Source: Phoronis australis
Taxonomy: Eukaryota > Phoronida > Phoronidae
Assembly: GCA_002633005.1 (NCBI GenBank)
Contig: NMRA01000171.1
Coordinates: 186,776-250,775, forward strand
DNA length: 64,000 bases
Direction of reading: 5' to 3'
Numbering within the stretch: the first letter of the stretch is position 1; every line of letters starts with the position of its first letter. Under the pieces are notes generated by a model that did not search any database, was not told the origin of the DNA, and saw only the letters and a list, made by a program, of their open reading frames with translations. The position numbers and the translations under genes were made by a program. Of this stretch, positions 12,138-23,044 are shown piece by piece.

Positions 12138-13204
12138 CTCCATCATCGATGGGCGACAATTCAAATCTATCGAATCAAGAATACCATTAGGGTGTTTGGT
12201 TTGTTTCGTCCAGCACCAGAGGTCGATTTGATTGGCCGAGCGAAGTATTCTATGTGCGTTCACCCTACGATAGTCCTTGATACGGTTGCCATAAAGAAAA
12301 CGGTAATCCATCTGAGTGCAAAAAGTGGCACAAATTACGTCACCATCATTCCTATTAAGTTCATTATAACTAGTCCTAAGCTTATTTTCAAATGGGACAC
12401 AGTTAATAACAAGAAACATTATAATTGCTTTAGCAGTGAATTGCGACATGTGATGTCTGACAATACTTTCAAGCACTTAGCCTGACAAAGATTTAGGTAA
12501 GAATCCTTTGTTTCGATTTTTGGCTGCCGTTTGTCATAGATTGCCTTAAAATTGTTTGTCGAATACCAATCAAAATCGAAGTCTTCTACAGTATCGCTTG
12601 TATACGTGCTGTATCTGTAAAAAGCAAATCGATGATTTGTTCCTGCTCTGTTAGTCATTTTCTTAATAAGTTATGCATTAAAGTATCCAATGAGGTGTTC
12701 GACCTGATGACGCTCAAGGGACTTCTGATCAACCATTTCTAGCGTTGCTGGGGCATCCTTTACGCGCAACATTGAAACTTGTGCACATCATACGAGAAAC
12801 TATTGCCACATTGCCATTTTCACATGTCATCGTAGATCATAGAGTAATGTTGCACATACCAGATAAATTGGTTACTGAAGAAACTGCGAAATGTGAATAG
12901 GTTTGTGGATCGTGAGACGAAGTGCGACTTTTCATTACAGACCTATGGAGTCGTGTGAATAAAAATTGACACACGTACTAATGTACACCTGGCACACGAA
13001 AACAATAAAACACGAAATAAATTTACAGGTGTATGTTGAGAGAATCATGACTCTTCTTCGTCCCTTTCTAAAATTATGAGGGTTTTTGTCCAAATATTTG
13101 TGTTCTTCCGTTTCTATGGGAATGCGCGTTTAGCGGAGACGTTTGGATGTTCGGTTTAGTGCAGGATTGCTCAGCCAAAAGTGTCATTACATAATTATTT
13201 CTGT
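12138..13204. other. No recognised feature
   Basis: Open frames on both strands at 12009-12658 overlap each other and the TIR element and show no family motif. I see no splice-flanked exon, RNA gene or strong repeat. Confidence 0.5.
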
Positions 13205-14196
13205 GATCTAATCTCTTCAGACGGCTCCGGCCTGCTGAATCGATGTTATTTTGGTTTCATAACTTGTTTCTGGCATCATTACTCAAGTAATAGGCATTTT
13301 TTAGTTAGCGACTAGGTTGCGTACGTCTATGCCAACGACGACGCAAACTTATCAGCAGTGAAAAGCGTTTTCGTAATATACTCAGTGAACCACCACTTCC
13401 ACCGGTTTGAGGAGCTGCTATGTTTATTAATTCCATTTCGAAAACATCCCTGATACATTATATTGTATCTGAAACATGCAAAATTGAGCAAAATAAGCCT
13501 TCAGAAAAAGATAACATTCCAAAAATCACTCGTCCGCTTCCCCTTCGTAGTCCAACTTGGTTCAAAGGATTTCACGAAGTCATTGGGAAAATAATTGACC
13601 CCCCCAATAAAAAGTCCTAGTTTCGTACCTAAGTGACAAGGTTTGTCTCCTGAAAACTGAACACTAGCACTGAAAATTAGCCGGGTGACAGTTGTTCGGN
13701 GATCTAATCTCTTCAGACGGCTCCGGCCTGCTGAATCGATGTTATTTTGGTTTCGTAACTTGTTTCTGGCATCATTACTCAAGTAATAGGCATTTTTTAG
13801 TTAGCGACTAGGTTGCGTACGTCTATGCCAACGACGACGCAAACTTATCAGCAGTGAAAAGCGTTTTCGTAATATACTCAGTGAACCACCACTTCCACCG
13901 GTTTGGGGAGCTGCTATGTTTATTAATTCCATTTCGAAAACATCCCTGATACATTATATTGTATCTGAAACATGCAAAATTGAGCAAAATAAGCCTTCAG
14001 AAAAAGATAACATTCCAAAAAATCACTCGTCCGCTTCCCCTTCGTAGTCCAACTTGGTTCAAAGGATTTCACGAAGTCATTGGGAAAATAATTGACCCCC
14101 CCAATAAAAAGTCCTAGTTTCGTACCTAAGTGACAAGGTTTGTCTCCTGAAAACTGAACACTAGCACTGAAAATTAGCCGGGTGACAGTTGTTCGG
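13205..14196. repeat. 495-bp direct duplication around a single 'n' (assembly overlap)
   Basis: Bases 13205-13699 repeat at 13701-14196 with a few substitutions and one 1-bp indel, separated by one 'n' at 13700. The two copies abut exactly at the ambiguous base. That is what an unmerged end overlap between two contigs or haplotypes looks like. The segment is upstream flank of peptide gene B. Confidence 0.85.
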
Positions 14197-14456
14197 CCTG
14201 GTGACGCCCAACACCACCAGTACTGTTAAGTAGCACCACCAACATTCTAAATGGTGTCTATGTATAGCAGAAAGCAACACAACAAAAGAGTAATTGGTTA
14301 CGGTGGCTGTGTTGCGATGTTTTCACACCTCCCACAAGCGCATCTTAGAGAAATGAAGCAAAACCAAATTGCGTCAAGGTTATTAATGTATCCGGCATTG
14401 ACGGTTAGCCAGAGTCATGTGCAGATTGCGTGGAGGCGAAATAGTCGTCAGATAAG

Positions 14457-14465
14457 TATTTAAGG
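14457..14465 (+). promoter_or_regulatory. TATA-like box of peptide gene B
   Basis: TATTTAAGG is 62 bases before the ATG, the same spacing as TATATAAGG in gene A. It is a weaker but usable TATA variant. The surrounding promoter is otherwise well conserved. Confidence 0.5.
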
Positions 14466-14518
14466 ATGGTTTCTCAAGTCAGTCGCCAAGTTCACTCTTT
14501 GCTACTGAAGAAACCGTA

Positions 14519-14581
14519 ATGGCATTCAACTGTTTCCAAATATTTGCACTGCTGACTGTTGTAGCTGTCTACGTAATAACG
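14519..14581 (+). CDS. Peptide precursor B, exon 1 (signal peptide)
   Basis: This exon encodes 21 residues beginning Met-Ala-Phe-Asn-Cys, with hydrophobic core FALLTVVAVYV. It is followed by the donor GTAAGT at 14582 in phase 0. It is the paralogue of 706-768 and splices over a 3.55-kb intron to 18133, giving a 101-residue precursor. Conservation of the frame, the start context (accgtaATGG) and the donor indicates both genes have been maintained. The upstream frame at 14251-14463 is promoter sequence and is not part of this gene. Confidence 0.75.
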
Positions 14582-15069
14582 GTAAGTATTGTTGATGAAG
14601 GTGTCGGTTATTATAGAGCTTGAAACGTGTTACACTATTCATACTTTGATTTTGGTCAAGCCTATGTAACACTATTGATATGTCACAATGTCATTCACAG
14701 CGAGAAGTATGTGGCAGTCTCAAAGATAACGCTGCCTCAATTTTCACCAATTTTATAACATGTGAACGTTTTCATCAATGGAAATAAATCACCGAAACAG
14801 GAACATTTCGTAAACTACAGCAGTGCATTGCCAGATTCTTCAATAAAATAGAGAGTTTGGTGCCATTTAATTTAGTCGTGGGTTTCGTTGGTAGGCCTGC
14901 TAAACCACCACAAATTCAAAAAGTTGTTGCAAAAAAATCGGATGTCAAAATGAAGAAGCGTAATTTCGGAGCGCGATTCGACTGTAATATATTAGTTAGC
15001 TGTGACAAAGTTTTGTCTTAGAATGTTCAATAAAAATAATGTGAAAAGGCGTCTCGAAAAAACATTTGT

Positions 15070-15190
15070 TGGCAGAAAGGACATGCAATTTGAGTGCATT
15101 TTGTTGCATAGAACGTGGAAAACAGACAAAATGGTATTAATCAAAATTGTTCTCTGCCACCGAAACAAAATTCAACCTGTTCACCAGGTA
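15070..15190 (+). repeat. Dispersed 'ggttctctgccac' repeat, copy 3
   Basis: This intronic copy corresponds to 1436-1550 by position in the duplication and carries 'gttctctgccaccgaaac'. The 65-codon frame across it is not a gene. Confidence 0.55.
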
Positions 15191-15814
15191 TTCCCATGAT
15201 TTGTTCCTTAGATCAAAAGATCATGCTTGCGGCGCACTATTTTCCGTTTTAACCTAGCGTGCACTAATCGTACATAAGTAAACAGTACCGATTCCCGTGC
15301 GTCTTCCGTTAGAACAAAAAATTCGACACATGAGCATTATTCAGAGTATGAGTTATGATACGTTGGAAATGAATCTGTGTCCCAAATTAACATTGTCTCA
15401 TGAGTTCTGCTTCAACGACAAGTATGAAGCATTTCAAAACTAACATATACTCACACGATGAGACTCGGGTAACGAGTGTAGTGTTGAGCAACGGATTTTG
15501 CGAAACATAGCCGACTGAACGCATGAGTTATCCGCATTCTCAGTATTTGTTCGTCGCCTCGCATGCACTATTCATAGACTCAGTTTCGGAAGCCAAAAGT
15601 TGGATATTTAAACTTAGGTAAAAAGATGAAATAAGTGTAAATTTTAGTTTATTCTTATTTATACTGTTGTTGTATTTTATTTTGTTTCCATGCTAAGGTC
15701 AGTTTGAAACGATTAACGCGACAAGAACTTATACACCTATAAGCTCCAGGTCAGTCATAATTATGGATCATCGAATGAAATTAAAAAATGTCTAGTCGCC
15801 TATTCGAATTCGGT

Positions 15815-15905
15815 GACGTGCTGGTGGCGCAGGGGTTAAGTGATGGCTGGCGGCTGGACAGGAAGATCCAGGGATCATGAAAAAATTTACAAAGCCCCGT
15901 TAACC
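15815..15905 (+). repeat. tRNA-derived SINE head, copy in block 2
   Basis: 'ggtggcgcaggggttaagtg' matches the A-box region of the block 1 copy at 2150. The B-box is more decayed here. It is a fossil shared by both duplicates. Confidence 0.4.
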
Positions 15906-16290
15906 TAGAAGCGGTCATTATGATTGAAGGTATGAGCAGACGATATGGAATATAACACGTGGACAGACTATGTATTTATAAATGCATCAGCCGACAGTAT
16001 TTCTGAGTCAATAATTCTCCCTATCGACCGTTCATACTTTCATATTGACTGCTGCTATGGTAGCACCATTAAATCCCATTAAAAACTTTTGGCATATCAT
16101 CATGATGGGTTCTTCCTGATCACAATCCACTACTTCGCCACAGCTCCACCGGCACGTCACAGAAGAGGGAAGTCTCTTTTATGTTTTTTATGTCATCAGG
16201 ATTCTGATAATATATATATTTTTTCCAATAACCGTAAGTAAAACAAATAGATGTTGCAATGCCGTGCAGTTACCGAAGAATAAAAATATA

Positions 16291-16475
16291 AAATAGCAAA
16301 ACTAGTAAAACTAAAATGACGAGCGTCAGCACTAAAATATATTAAAATATTCCCACGTATCGAGCGATGCGCTCTTTCTCAAGGGTGTGCTACGGACATC
16401 GCTCGATACGTGGGGATATTTTAATATATTTTAGTACCGACGCTCGTCATTTTTGTTTTACTAATTTTACTATTT
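16291..16475. repeat. Long foldback (hairpin) element
   Basis: Two arms of 79 bases (16291-16369 and 16397-16475) are near-perfect inverted repeats around a 27-base loop. They pair from 'aaatagcaaaactagtaaaa' at the outside to 'cgtatcgagcgatg' at the loop. Only a few mismatches are visible. It sits in the intron of gene B and is absent from gene A, so it is a later insertion, probably a foldback or MITE-type element. If transcribed with the intron it would form a long RNA hairpin. Confidence 0.85.
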
Positions 16476-16539
16476 CGTAAATAAACCACTCGGTGAATAC
16501 AAATTTCCATCGAGGCATCAGTTCTCTCCACGCTAAAAA

Positions 16540-16690
16540 GGCCTGGATCGCGAAAAACAGATTGAATTGAACAATTCAAAGTGGTTCTCTGCCACTGAAA
16601 CAGAATTCAACCTATTCACCCGACGTATTCTTATGATTTTGAATTTCTGTTGATGTCAAAGCATTTTTATTTTACTTTCAAATTTCAAAA
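16540..16690 (+). repeat. Dispersed 'ggttctctgccac' repeat, copy 4 with long tail
   Basis: It matches 5820-5990 over both the 'ggttctctgccactgaaaca' core and the 'ttgatgtcaaagcattt' tail. It is unrelated in position to the gene A intron copy, so it is an independent insertion. Confidence 0.55.
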
Positions 16691-17099
16691 TACTATCATT
16701 AGAGAAAGCAAAAAAACACTCTCCCCATGAGATCAGGCCAAAAATTTCTGAGTCTTGTCAGATTGGGGATGAGACACCTCTTTCAAATTTTAACGGGTCA
16801 CAGTAACCTAGCGCGACACAGACACATTACTGGGCATATGGAGGGCCCAGTGTGTCCTGAGCGTGGCACTTACGTTCAAACCCTGAACACCTGGAACAGT
16901 CTTGCCCAGCTTTTTTTCGTTGTTTTGTGATTTGTATTTATATAAATGTTAAGGAAACATTCAAAACAACGAATTTGTCCATTTTACATGGGTATATTTT
17001 TTCATTAAATGATAAGTTTTGCATAAGCAAACAAGAAATTTTTGTTTGAAAAATTGAGAAAACTTTGAACACTGAAAATACAATATCACATAACATTCA

Positions 17100-17520
17100 A
17101 ATTTTCAAAACTTGAAAACTTGAATTTTGATCATGTAGAAACCTTATAGTTTTCAAAAAACTTAAGTTTTACATAAATGAAAAACTTTTAAGTTTTGTGA
17201 AAAACTTAAGAAATCAAGAAAACTTTATTTCTAAAATTCGAAGAACCCTATTTTCGATAAGTTTTCATAAAAACTTAAGTTATTGCTTGAAACTTAAGGT
17301 TTATTATACTTGAAAAAACTTAAGTTTACTGAAAAACTTAAGTTCTCTGAAAATCTTAGGTTTTTGACAAAAAAATGTAAGTTTAAAAACTTAAATTTCT
17401 TTTAAAAACAAAAGTTTTTCGTAATAGTTTAAGTTTTTCCTAAAAAACTAAGTTATTTTCCAAAACCTTAAGTTTCTCTGACAAAAACTTAGGTTTTCAT
17501 CGAAAAACTTGAGTTCATTT
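17100..17520 (+). repeat. A/T-rich array of palindromic 'acttaagt' motifs, copy 2
   Basis: Degenerate 'aaaaacttaagtttt' units repeat for about 420 bases, matching the array at 3185-3545 in gene A. Unit number and sequence differ between the copies, as expected for a tandem array evolving since the duplication. Confidence 0.75.
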
Positions 17521-18132
17521 TTATGGGTATTGTTGTTATATACATGAACAAGGAATGCCAAAAAAGTACTTACATTTTCGTACAGCATCAGGAGTATAAA
17601 TTCACTTCCCTTAGACCTAGGACCACAAATCGGCCAAGCCTGGGCCTACCGTATGGTTATAAAAGAATCTATGGTTACATCAAATCTGAAAGTAGGCGCG
17701 TCAGCCGTATCGTGTTCTTTATGCACAAGAATAGCAAACGACTGAGTTTTGGAGGATGAAATTTTATTGTGTTACTGTTACTGGAAACTCAAAAACGTAG
17801 AGAGTAGGCAGCAAATATTCTAACCAAGTTAAAAGACAATGCATTGTTTCCGTTTAAACTTTTTAAATATTTTAAAGGCTTTAAATTAAAATTTCGTTTT
17901 TGGTCACCCCTTTGTACGTTTAAACCAGTTGTTCATAAGTCAATAAGCAATGCAGCCATTGAGATTTGAAGTGCACGTTTTTCTGACGTCCTGTGTACTG
18001 CTGTGAATTTGCTTAAGGTAATGTTGCCTATACCCTGAGACGTGACGTAAGAAATTCGTTGCGGCAGTTTTTTGTGATAATAAGAATGGTAGGCCTAAGT
18101 AATAAATGTAAATCACACTTTTGTTTTTGAAG

Positions 18133-18375
18133 GCAAGTGGAGCGAGCATCAATCGGGAAACAAGGAATGGTGATGAAGTCAAAGAGGACTCAAAGGTTAA
18201 AGAATTCGCAGAGCTTTTAAAGGCAATAATGTCTCTTTATGGTAACTCTGGCGCAGATGACATTCCCGAAAGTCCAATGGAAACTGTTGCAGATCCTCTT
18301 GCTGAGGCCACAAAAAGAGGACGCCAAGACCTCAGAGCAATTGGATGTTATCTTCATCCGTTAGATTGCATGTAA
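18133..18375 (+). CDS. Peptide precursor B, exon 2: spacer, Lys-Arg site and C-terminal cyclic peptide
   Basis: This exon follows the acceptor tttttgaag in phase 0 and encodes 80 residues and TAA. It keeps the gene A layout, with six extra spacer residues after Ser-Lys (VKEFAE region), the conserved SGADDIPESPME block and the Lys-Arg site in LAEATKRG. The predicted mature peptide is again 18 residues, ending CYLHPLDCM. Relative to A the ring changes Phe to Leu and Arg to Pro, the N-terminal half is recoded, and the last residue is Met in place of Lys. Pro in the ring makes it closer in that respect to allatostatin-C (CYFNPISC). Function is inferred as a secreted peptide signal, possibly with different receptor preference from A. 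Confidence 0.75.
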   Translation, partial: ASGASINRETRNGDEVKEDSKVKEFAELLKAIMSLYGNSGADDIPESPMETVADPLAEATKRGRQDLRAIGCYLHPLDCM

Positions 18376-18612
18376 CAACGATGCATATTTCCTCCAATAC
18401 ACGCATGGTGGGTTTCTCCATCCGTTTGACCCGCTCATAGAATGACGTCTGACTAACTTAGCAACGAAAGTTGGCCCTCCCAACAAGAGTACAGACTGGT
18501 TCCCTCTCCACGTTAATTGTTCTTTACTACTAATTTCTCTTTAATATCGGTCTTGTAATGGCAACACTTTATAAGCTCACTCTCAGTGTATACTGTACTG
18601 GTGTTACTTCAT

Positions 18613-18618
18613 AGTAAA
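18613..18618 (+). terminator. Variant poly(A) signal of peptide gene B
   Basis: AGTAAA occupies the position of AATAAA in gene A, about 240 bases after the stop. Use of this hexamer is inferred from position only. Confidence 0.35.
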
Positions 18619-19105
18619 TGCGCAGCACTTATGCAAACCTTATTCTACATAGTGTATTCTTGTCTTCGTATTATACTGCTTATCACATACTTTCAATAAT
18701 TCATTATGTTCAGGATAGTTACAAACAAACGCTATTTTATCCTCCAATCATAAAACCTTAATGGTAAATAACTAATGGGGTAAGACGATCACGCGCGTGG
18801 TTCGAACCACTGCGCTGCACAGGCTTGATACTGAATATCATTTTTTGTTGTGTGAGTTTTGCAGAATTTTCTGCACAACAGGGGGAGGGGGTAAACTGAT
18901 TATTCCATGCCCTCGGTACTTATTTCCCGCTTCTAGACCACAAGAGGGATTTGGAGGAATCATCGGGAACTAACTGCCTTATAACGTAATGATGACCAAT
19001 TCTACTGATTTTCATGCTCAAGTCAACATCTTACAGTCCTAAAAATGAGATATTAACTGAGGCATGACCGGGGTCCTTTTCATCTCCGGTAACGAGCTTG
19101 TGACG

Positions 19106-19167
19106 CACGTATTTTACTCGAGGCATATGCTGAACACACGTATTTTACTCGAGGCATATGCTGAACA
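19106..19167. repeat. 31-bp tandem duplication
   Basis: Two identical units containing 'cacgtattttactcgaggc' follow one another with a 31-base period. No coding context. Confidence 0.8.
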
Positions 19168-19489
19168 TAAATATATTTTCTAAAAGTGAAAAGCCTGTAG
19201 AATTTGTTTTTATTATTTTTTTACCAGTCTACCAATAATCAAAGGACGATGTCTTTTTAGTAAAATTTAGTAAAAACAACGTTATCAAGATTTGTTGAAA
19301 ATGAAATCTCAACAACACTGGAGCTTTCTAAATTTTTGTTTCCTCGTTTTATGCAACTTTTGAGCTCTTTCATTAAAATCATCAGAGTGTAATTGTTCTT
19401 TGATAGTCCCTCTTACAACAAGAGCAACGCGGAGCGTTAAAATGCGCCCACGAATGCACCGCAAACGATGTGCTTCTAGAGTTGTTCAT

Positions 19490-20800
19490 TTCTGTCATAA
19501 AATGACCACTAGATAGCGCAACATGTCCAATCCATCTGAAAACGGAACATGCCATCGCTCCTTTAATAGAAAGCTATTTACCAAATTCCATAAAAATCTG
19601 TCAAGGAACTTCAGAGAAACAAAGGAAAACGGAAAAAATGAAATTGCCATTAGGGGGCACAGCATACGCCTCAAAGTCGCCATCTTTTGTCAGCTTCATA
19701 CAAATACACTTACTAAATTTAATAAAGATCCTACAGTGGGTTTAGGAGATACAGCTATGGCCACAAAACAAAACAAAACAAAACAAAACCACCACTAGGA
19801 GGTGCCACAGTAACCGAAGTTGTCAGCGCAATCGTCCTCTTCACACTGAGAACATAACTATACGCCAATTCTCAAAATCATCCTCAGAATGGTTTGGTTG
19901 ATAGAGGGGTGGACGCCAGAAAACAGACTCGAAAACAGTAAAAATGGCAACTAGCTGGCGCAAAATACCTCGAATCCATCCGAAAATGGGACGATAGCGT
20001 CACCCCAATAATACAAGCATATATTCCAAATTGTACGAAATTCCATTGAGGACCTTTGAATATACAGAGGTAAACATAAAAAAGCTAAAATTGCCACCAG
20101 GGGGACACTGGTGGTCAGATCCGTGCGAAAGTCATCGTCGTTCCTTGTAAATGTCATATAAATACACTTGCTAACTTTAGTAAAGATCCTGCAAACAATT
20201 AGGAGATACAGCCAAGGGCGCAAAAAAACTGCCACTAGGAGTCGCCACATTAGTCGAAGTCGTCGGAAAATCATCGTCAGCCATCCTTTTCAGAGTCATT
20301 AAAGATTCTGACATGTATGCTTTTTCATAGTAAGAACAAAGGCCCTACATCCCAATTTTCATAATCATCCTTAGAGAAGTTTGATTAATAGAGGAATGGA
20401 TGCCAAAAAACAGACTCGAAAACACTGAGTAAAATGGCCACCAGGCACTGGTGGCGCAAACTACGTCGAATCCATCCGAAAACGAAAGAGTAGTTGTTCA
20501 TCTCACTAACAGATGCCTATATTCCAAATTTCATGAATACACGTTGAGAACTTTCGAAGATACAGCGGTATAAAGCGTAAAAAACTAAAATTGCCACTAG
20601 GGGGCACACCAATAGTCGGAGAGGCCTGAAATTTGGCATCCCTCGTCAGCATGAGCTTCTTCGGAACCTGCCAAATCTCAGTAAAGATCATTAGGAGAAA
20701 TAGCTCCGGACGCCGGACGACATAAGACGCCCGCACAGACAGAGATGACGGCAATATGCGACCACATATAAATATGTGGGCGCATAAAAATGGAACAGTT
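19490..20800 (-). repeat. Tandem/dispersed repeat cluster ('gccactagggggcac')
   Basis: Motifs recur with roughly 430-490-base spacing: 'ttgccactagggggcac', 'gactcgaaaacagtaaaaatgg' type, 'cgaatccatccgaaaa', and 'gtaaagatcctacag' type. Related copies lie near 6540-6670 and, inverted, at 11395-11800. Frames of 60-107 codons across it are by-products of the repeat. A short AAAAC run sits at about 19767-19790. The family is unknown to me. Confidence 0.65.
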
Positions 20801-22891
20801 TAAAACAATTTCTAATTTAGAGAACAGTGGATCTGAAAGTTTCAAAAGAACTTTTTTTTTCATCACGCACAACTTGAGTGACTCAAGTTGAGTCACACAA
20901 AATTAACACTGCATTGTTGCGTTCGGTCGATTTTTATTTTACTCTTGAATTTGCCCACCCTTTAACACCAGTGTTGGGTTTGTTGTGACGTATCGTCCCC
21001 CTTGACAATATATCCAGAGTGTACGTGACATCATTTCCGTAAACATCGACACATATGGTTGCCTGGGCACGCGTCGGTGTTCACGGCTTACATTGTCGCA
21101 CCCGTCACATATTATCGCCCCCTGTGTGGAAGGGAAGGAAATGTTGTCGCACCATCTGGCTGTGGGTACTTTTCCATAAGTTTGATTTTGACGGCATGAA
21201 ATGGCTTGTGCACAAAAAGGTCATTTAACTTTCAAAATGAAAGTCAAATGAAAAATATGGGATCTAAAAATCACGTGGCTTTTTGCTCTGGTGCAAAAAC
21301 ATACCGTGGTCACTTTTTCGCTCCCTCATTTCCAAAAAAAACTCCCATTGAAGCTTTTTGGTGACGGATAATTCATCTTTAAGGACGACTCAGGAGGCTC
21401 CCGGCTACGGTTCGATGAGCTGTCTCACGGTTAGGAAAACCTAGCCACAATCAGGTGTTCTCCGCAATATCCAGGGGCTGATCCAGGTTTTGCGTTGTGG
21501 GGGGGCAGGGCAGAGCAGAGTATTAGCCAGGATTTTGCCCGTCAGACATTCGCACCCCTGAACTGCCAAATGGAATCTGGGAGAATTTTAGGGGGGGCCA
21601 TGGCCCCCTTGCCCACCCCCTTAAATCTGCCACTGATATCACATGGAATCTCACGAAGTTTTGCTTTTTAGCTACGTCCCTGGTCAATTACCACTGCGTT
21701 CTCGTTTCTTAAAGACACACCTTTCCATACAAAGGGACTATCTTTTCCGCCTATCAAGCAAATACAAAAATTTGGGTAGATCCTTGGCAGTTTAACTGGA
21801 TAATAGGCATCTTTCTTCCCTTCAGAATTAACCATAGCAAGTGACAACAGACGTCACTGGTGAACATGAAAACGATATTTGTAAGCTTTACTATTTTCTC
21901 AGTTACTTTGTTGATAAAATGTGATTTAATGTGCCAGAGATATTATGTTTGCACTGGGGGAAAGTATATTATGTGGGTGTAGAAAACACCATTGCAGTAC
22001 GTTGACATATTTATTTTTCTCAGGCACCAATTGCACAAATTCACACAAGAAGGAATGTTTTGGTACTAAAAATACAATCCGTAAGTACCCAGCAGTGTCT
22101 CAGACCAATCAACTTCCACCGAACATTTAATATACAGCACTGGCCTATCTGAGAAGTGCCTGACCAACCATAATGCCCAAAAAGGAAAATATTCACCTGG
22201 CGGAAGATTTTTGGAGGAAAAATGTCTGTACAAACCCTTTTTGGTTATGGCGGAAGCAGCGGCATGGTGAGGCAGAATGCTCTCCTATATCTGCCTACTT
22301 CATAGAGCACACAAAAATTTGATGTTTCAATTCCAAACTTGAATTTCTTTGGTCCTTACTAACTCATGTAAGGCCAGTCACATTTTTCAACTGTACACTG
22401 AATTCCAAGCCTGGAAGACCCTGTTCTCATTTTGCTTTACAAGGTGCAATTACTGGTCAGTAACATAATTCAAGCTGCCTTTAGTGAATTTCATCATAAA
22501 CCATAACTTGTTTTCTTAACGACTAACAGTCCAAATACACAGGTCCCATGACCAGTTCAAACATGGCAACATAACTCATTTTACAGAGCACTAAAGTGAG
22601 AGAGGTTCAAAAAGCTTGGAAAATTATTGCCAAGCTTAAATAATATCGGCCATGTTTGAAGGTAGAAGTGCATTTCTGAGCTTAATTAATCTTACCAATC
22701 CGGAGTCTTCAAGCTAGCTGAAGATTAGTTTGCGTTTTTTTTTCCTTTTTAGAGGTTGTGACTGGAAGAGAGAGTCCATTTATATACATTTGTGGAGTCT
22801 GTAGTAATTATACGCGATTGTCTTCTGTAATTAACATTACTGGTGAAACCATGTTGGCGAGCAGATGGTATTGGCGCCATGCCAGTGAATA
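20801..22891. other. Non-coding stretch downstream of HOGA1
   Basis: It contains the second copy of the dispersed repeat at 21505-21935 with a G-rich/C-rich inverted motif (gggggggccatggccccc) near 21590-21606. No exon or clear poly(A) site for HOGA1 could be fixed in it. Confidence 0.5.
21505..21935 (+). repeat. Dispersed repeat, copy 2 ('gtattagccaggattttgcc')
   Basis: It shares two blocks with 8620-8780 and has about 250 additional bases between them, including a GC-rich palindrome around 'gggggggccatggccccc'. It is likely the more complete copy of a non-coding interspersed element. Confidence 0.6.
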
Positions 22892-23044
22892 TCACTTGAG
22901 GAAGCCGTTCTTCTTGAAGTCAGCCATGACAATCTCCACCTGTTGGGGCATCAGTGGCTGAAGTGGCATTCTCAGTGGGCCACCATAGAACCCAAACCAT
23001 TCCATGGCTTGCTTTAATGCAGGCACACCAAACCGCCGTGTTAC
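22892..23044 (-). CDS. HOGA1: HOGA1 exon 7 (C-terminus)
   Basis: It begins after acceptor atttcag with [18 protein letters not shown] and ends KKNGFLK then TGA. The GFYGGP and C-terminal helix match the end of the aldolase family. It is 50 codons plus stop, phase 0. Confidence 0.95.
   Translation of the reverse strand, partial: VTRRFGVPALKQAMEWFGFYGGPLRMPLQPLMPQQVEIVMADFKKNGFLK

Larger units (their letters stand above)
13290..19070 (+). repeat. Segmental duplication, copy 2 (peptide gene B block)
   Basis: This is the partner of bases 1-5010, about 13.8 kb downstream and in the same orientation. It contains gene B with the same two-exon structure, the SINE, the A/T palindromic array and conserved flanks. 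The additional material includes a long foldback element (16291-16475) and a dispersed repeat (16540-16690). About 0.5 kb of its left part is represented twice because of the 'n' at 13700. Confidence 0.8.

Noticed and set aside
12009-12485. Overlapping frames of 120-158 residues on both strands
   Set aside because: They cross a TIR element and overlap one another in several frames, with no recognisable domain.
16291-16475. A microRNA precursor
   Set aside because: Arms of 79 bases with near-perfect pairing are longer and more regular than an animal microRNA hairpin; a foldback element fits better.
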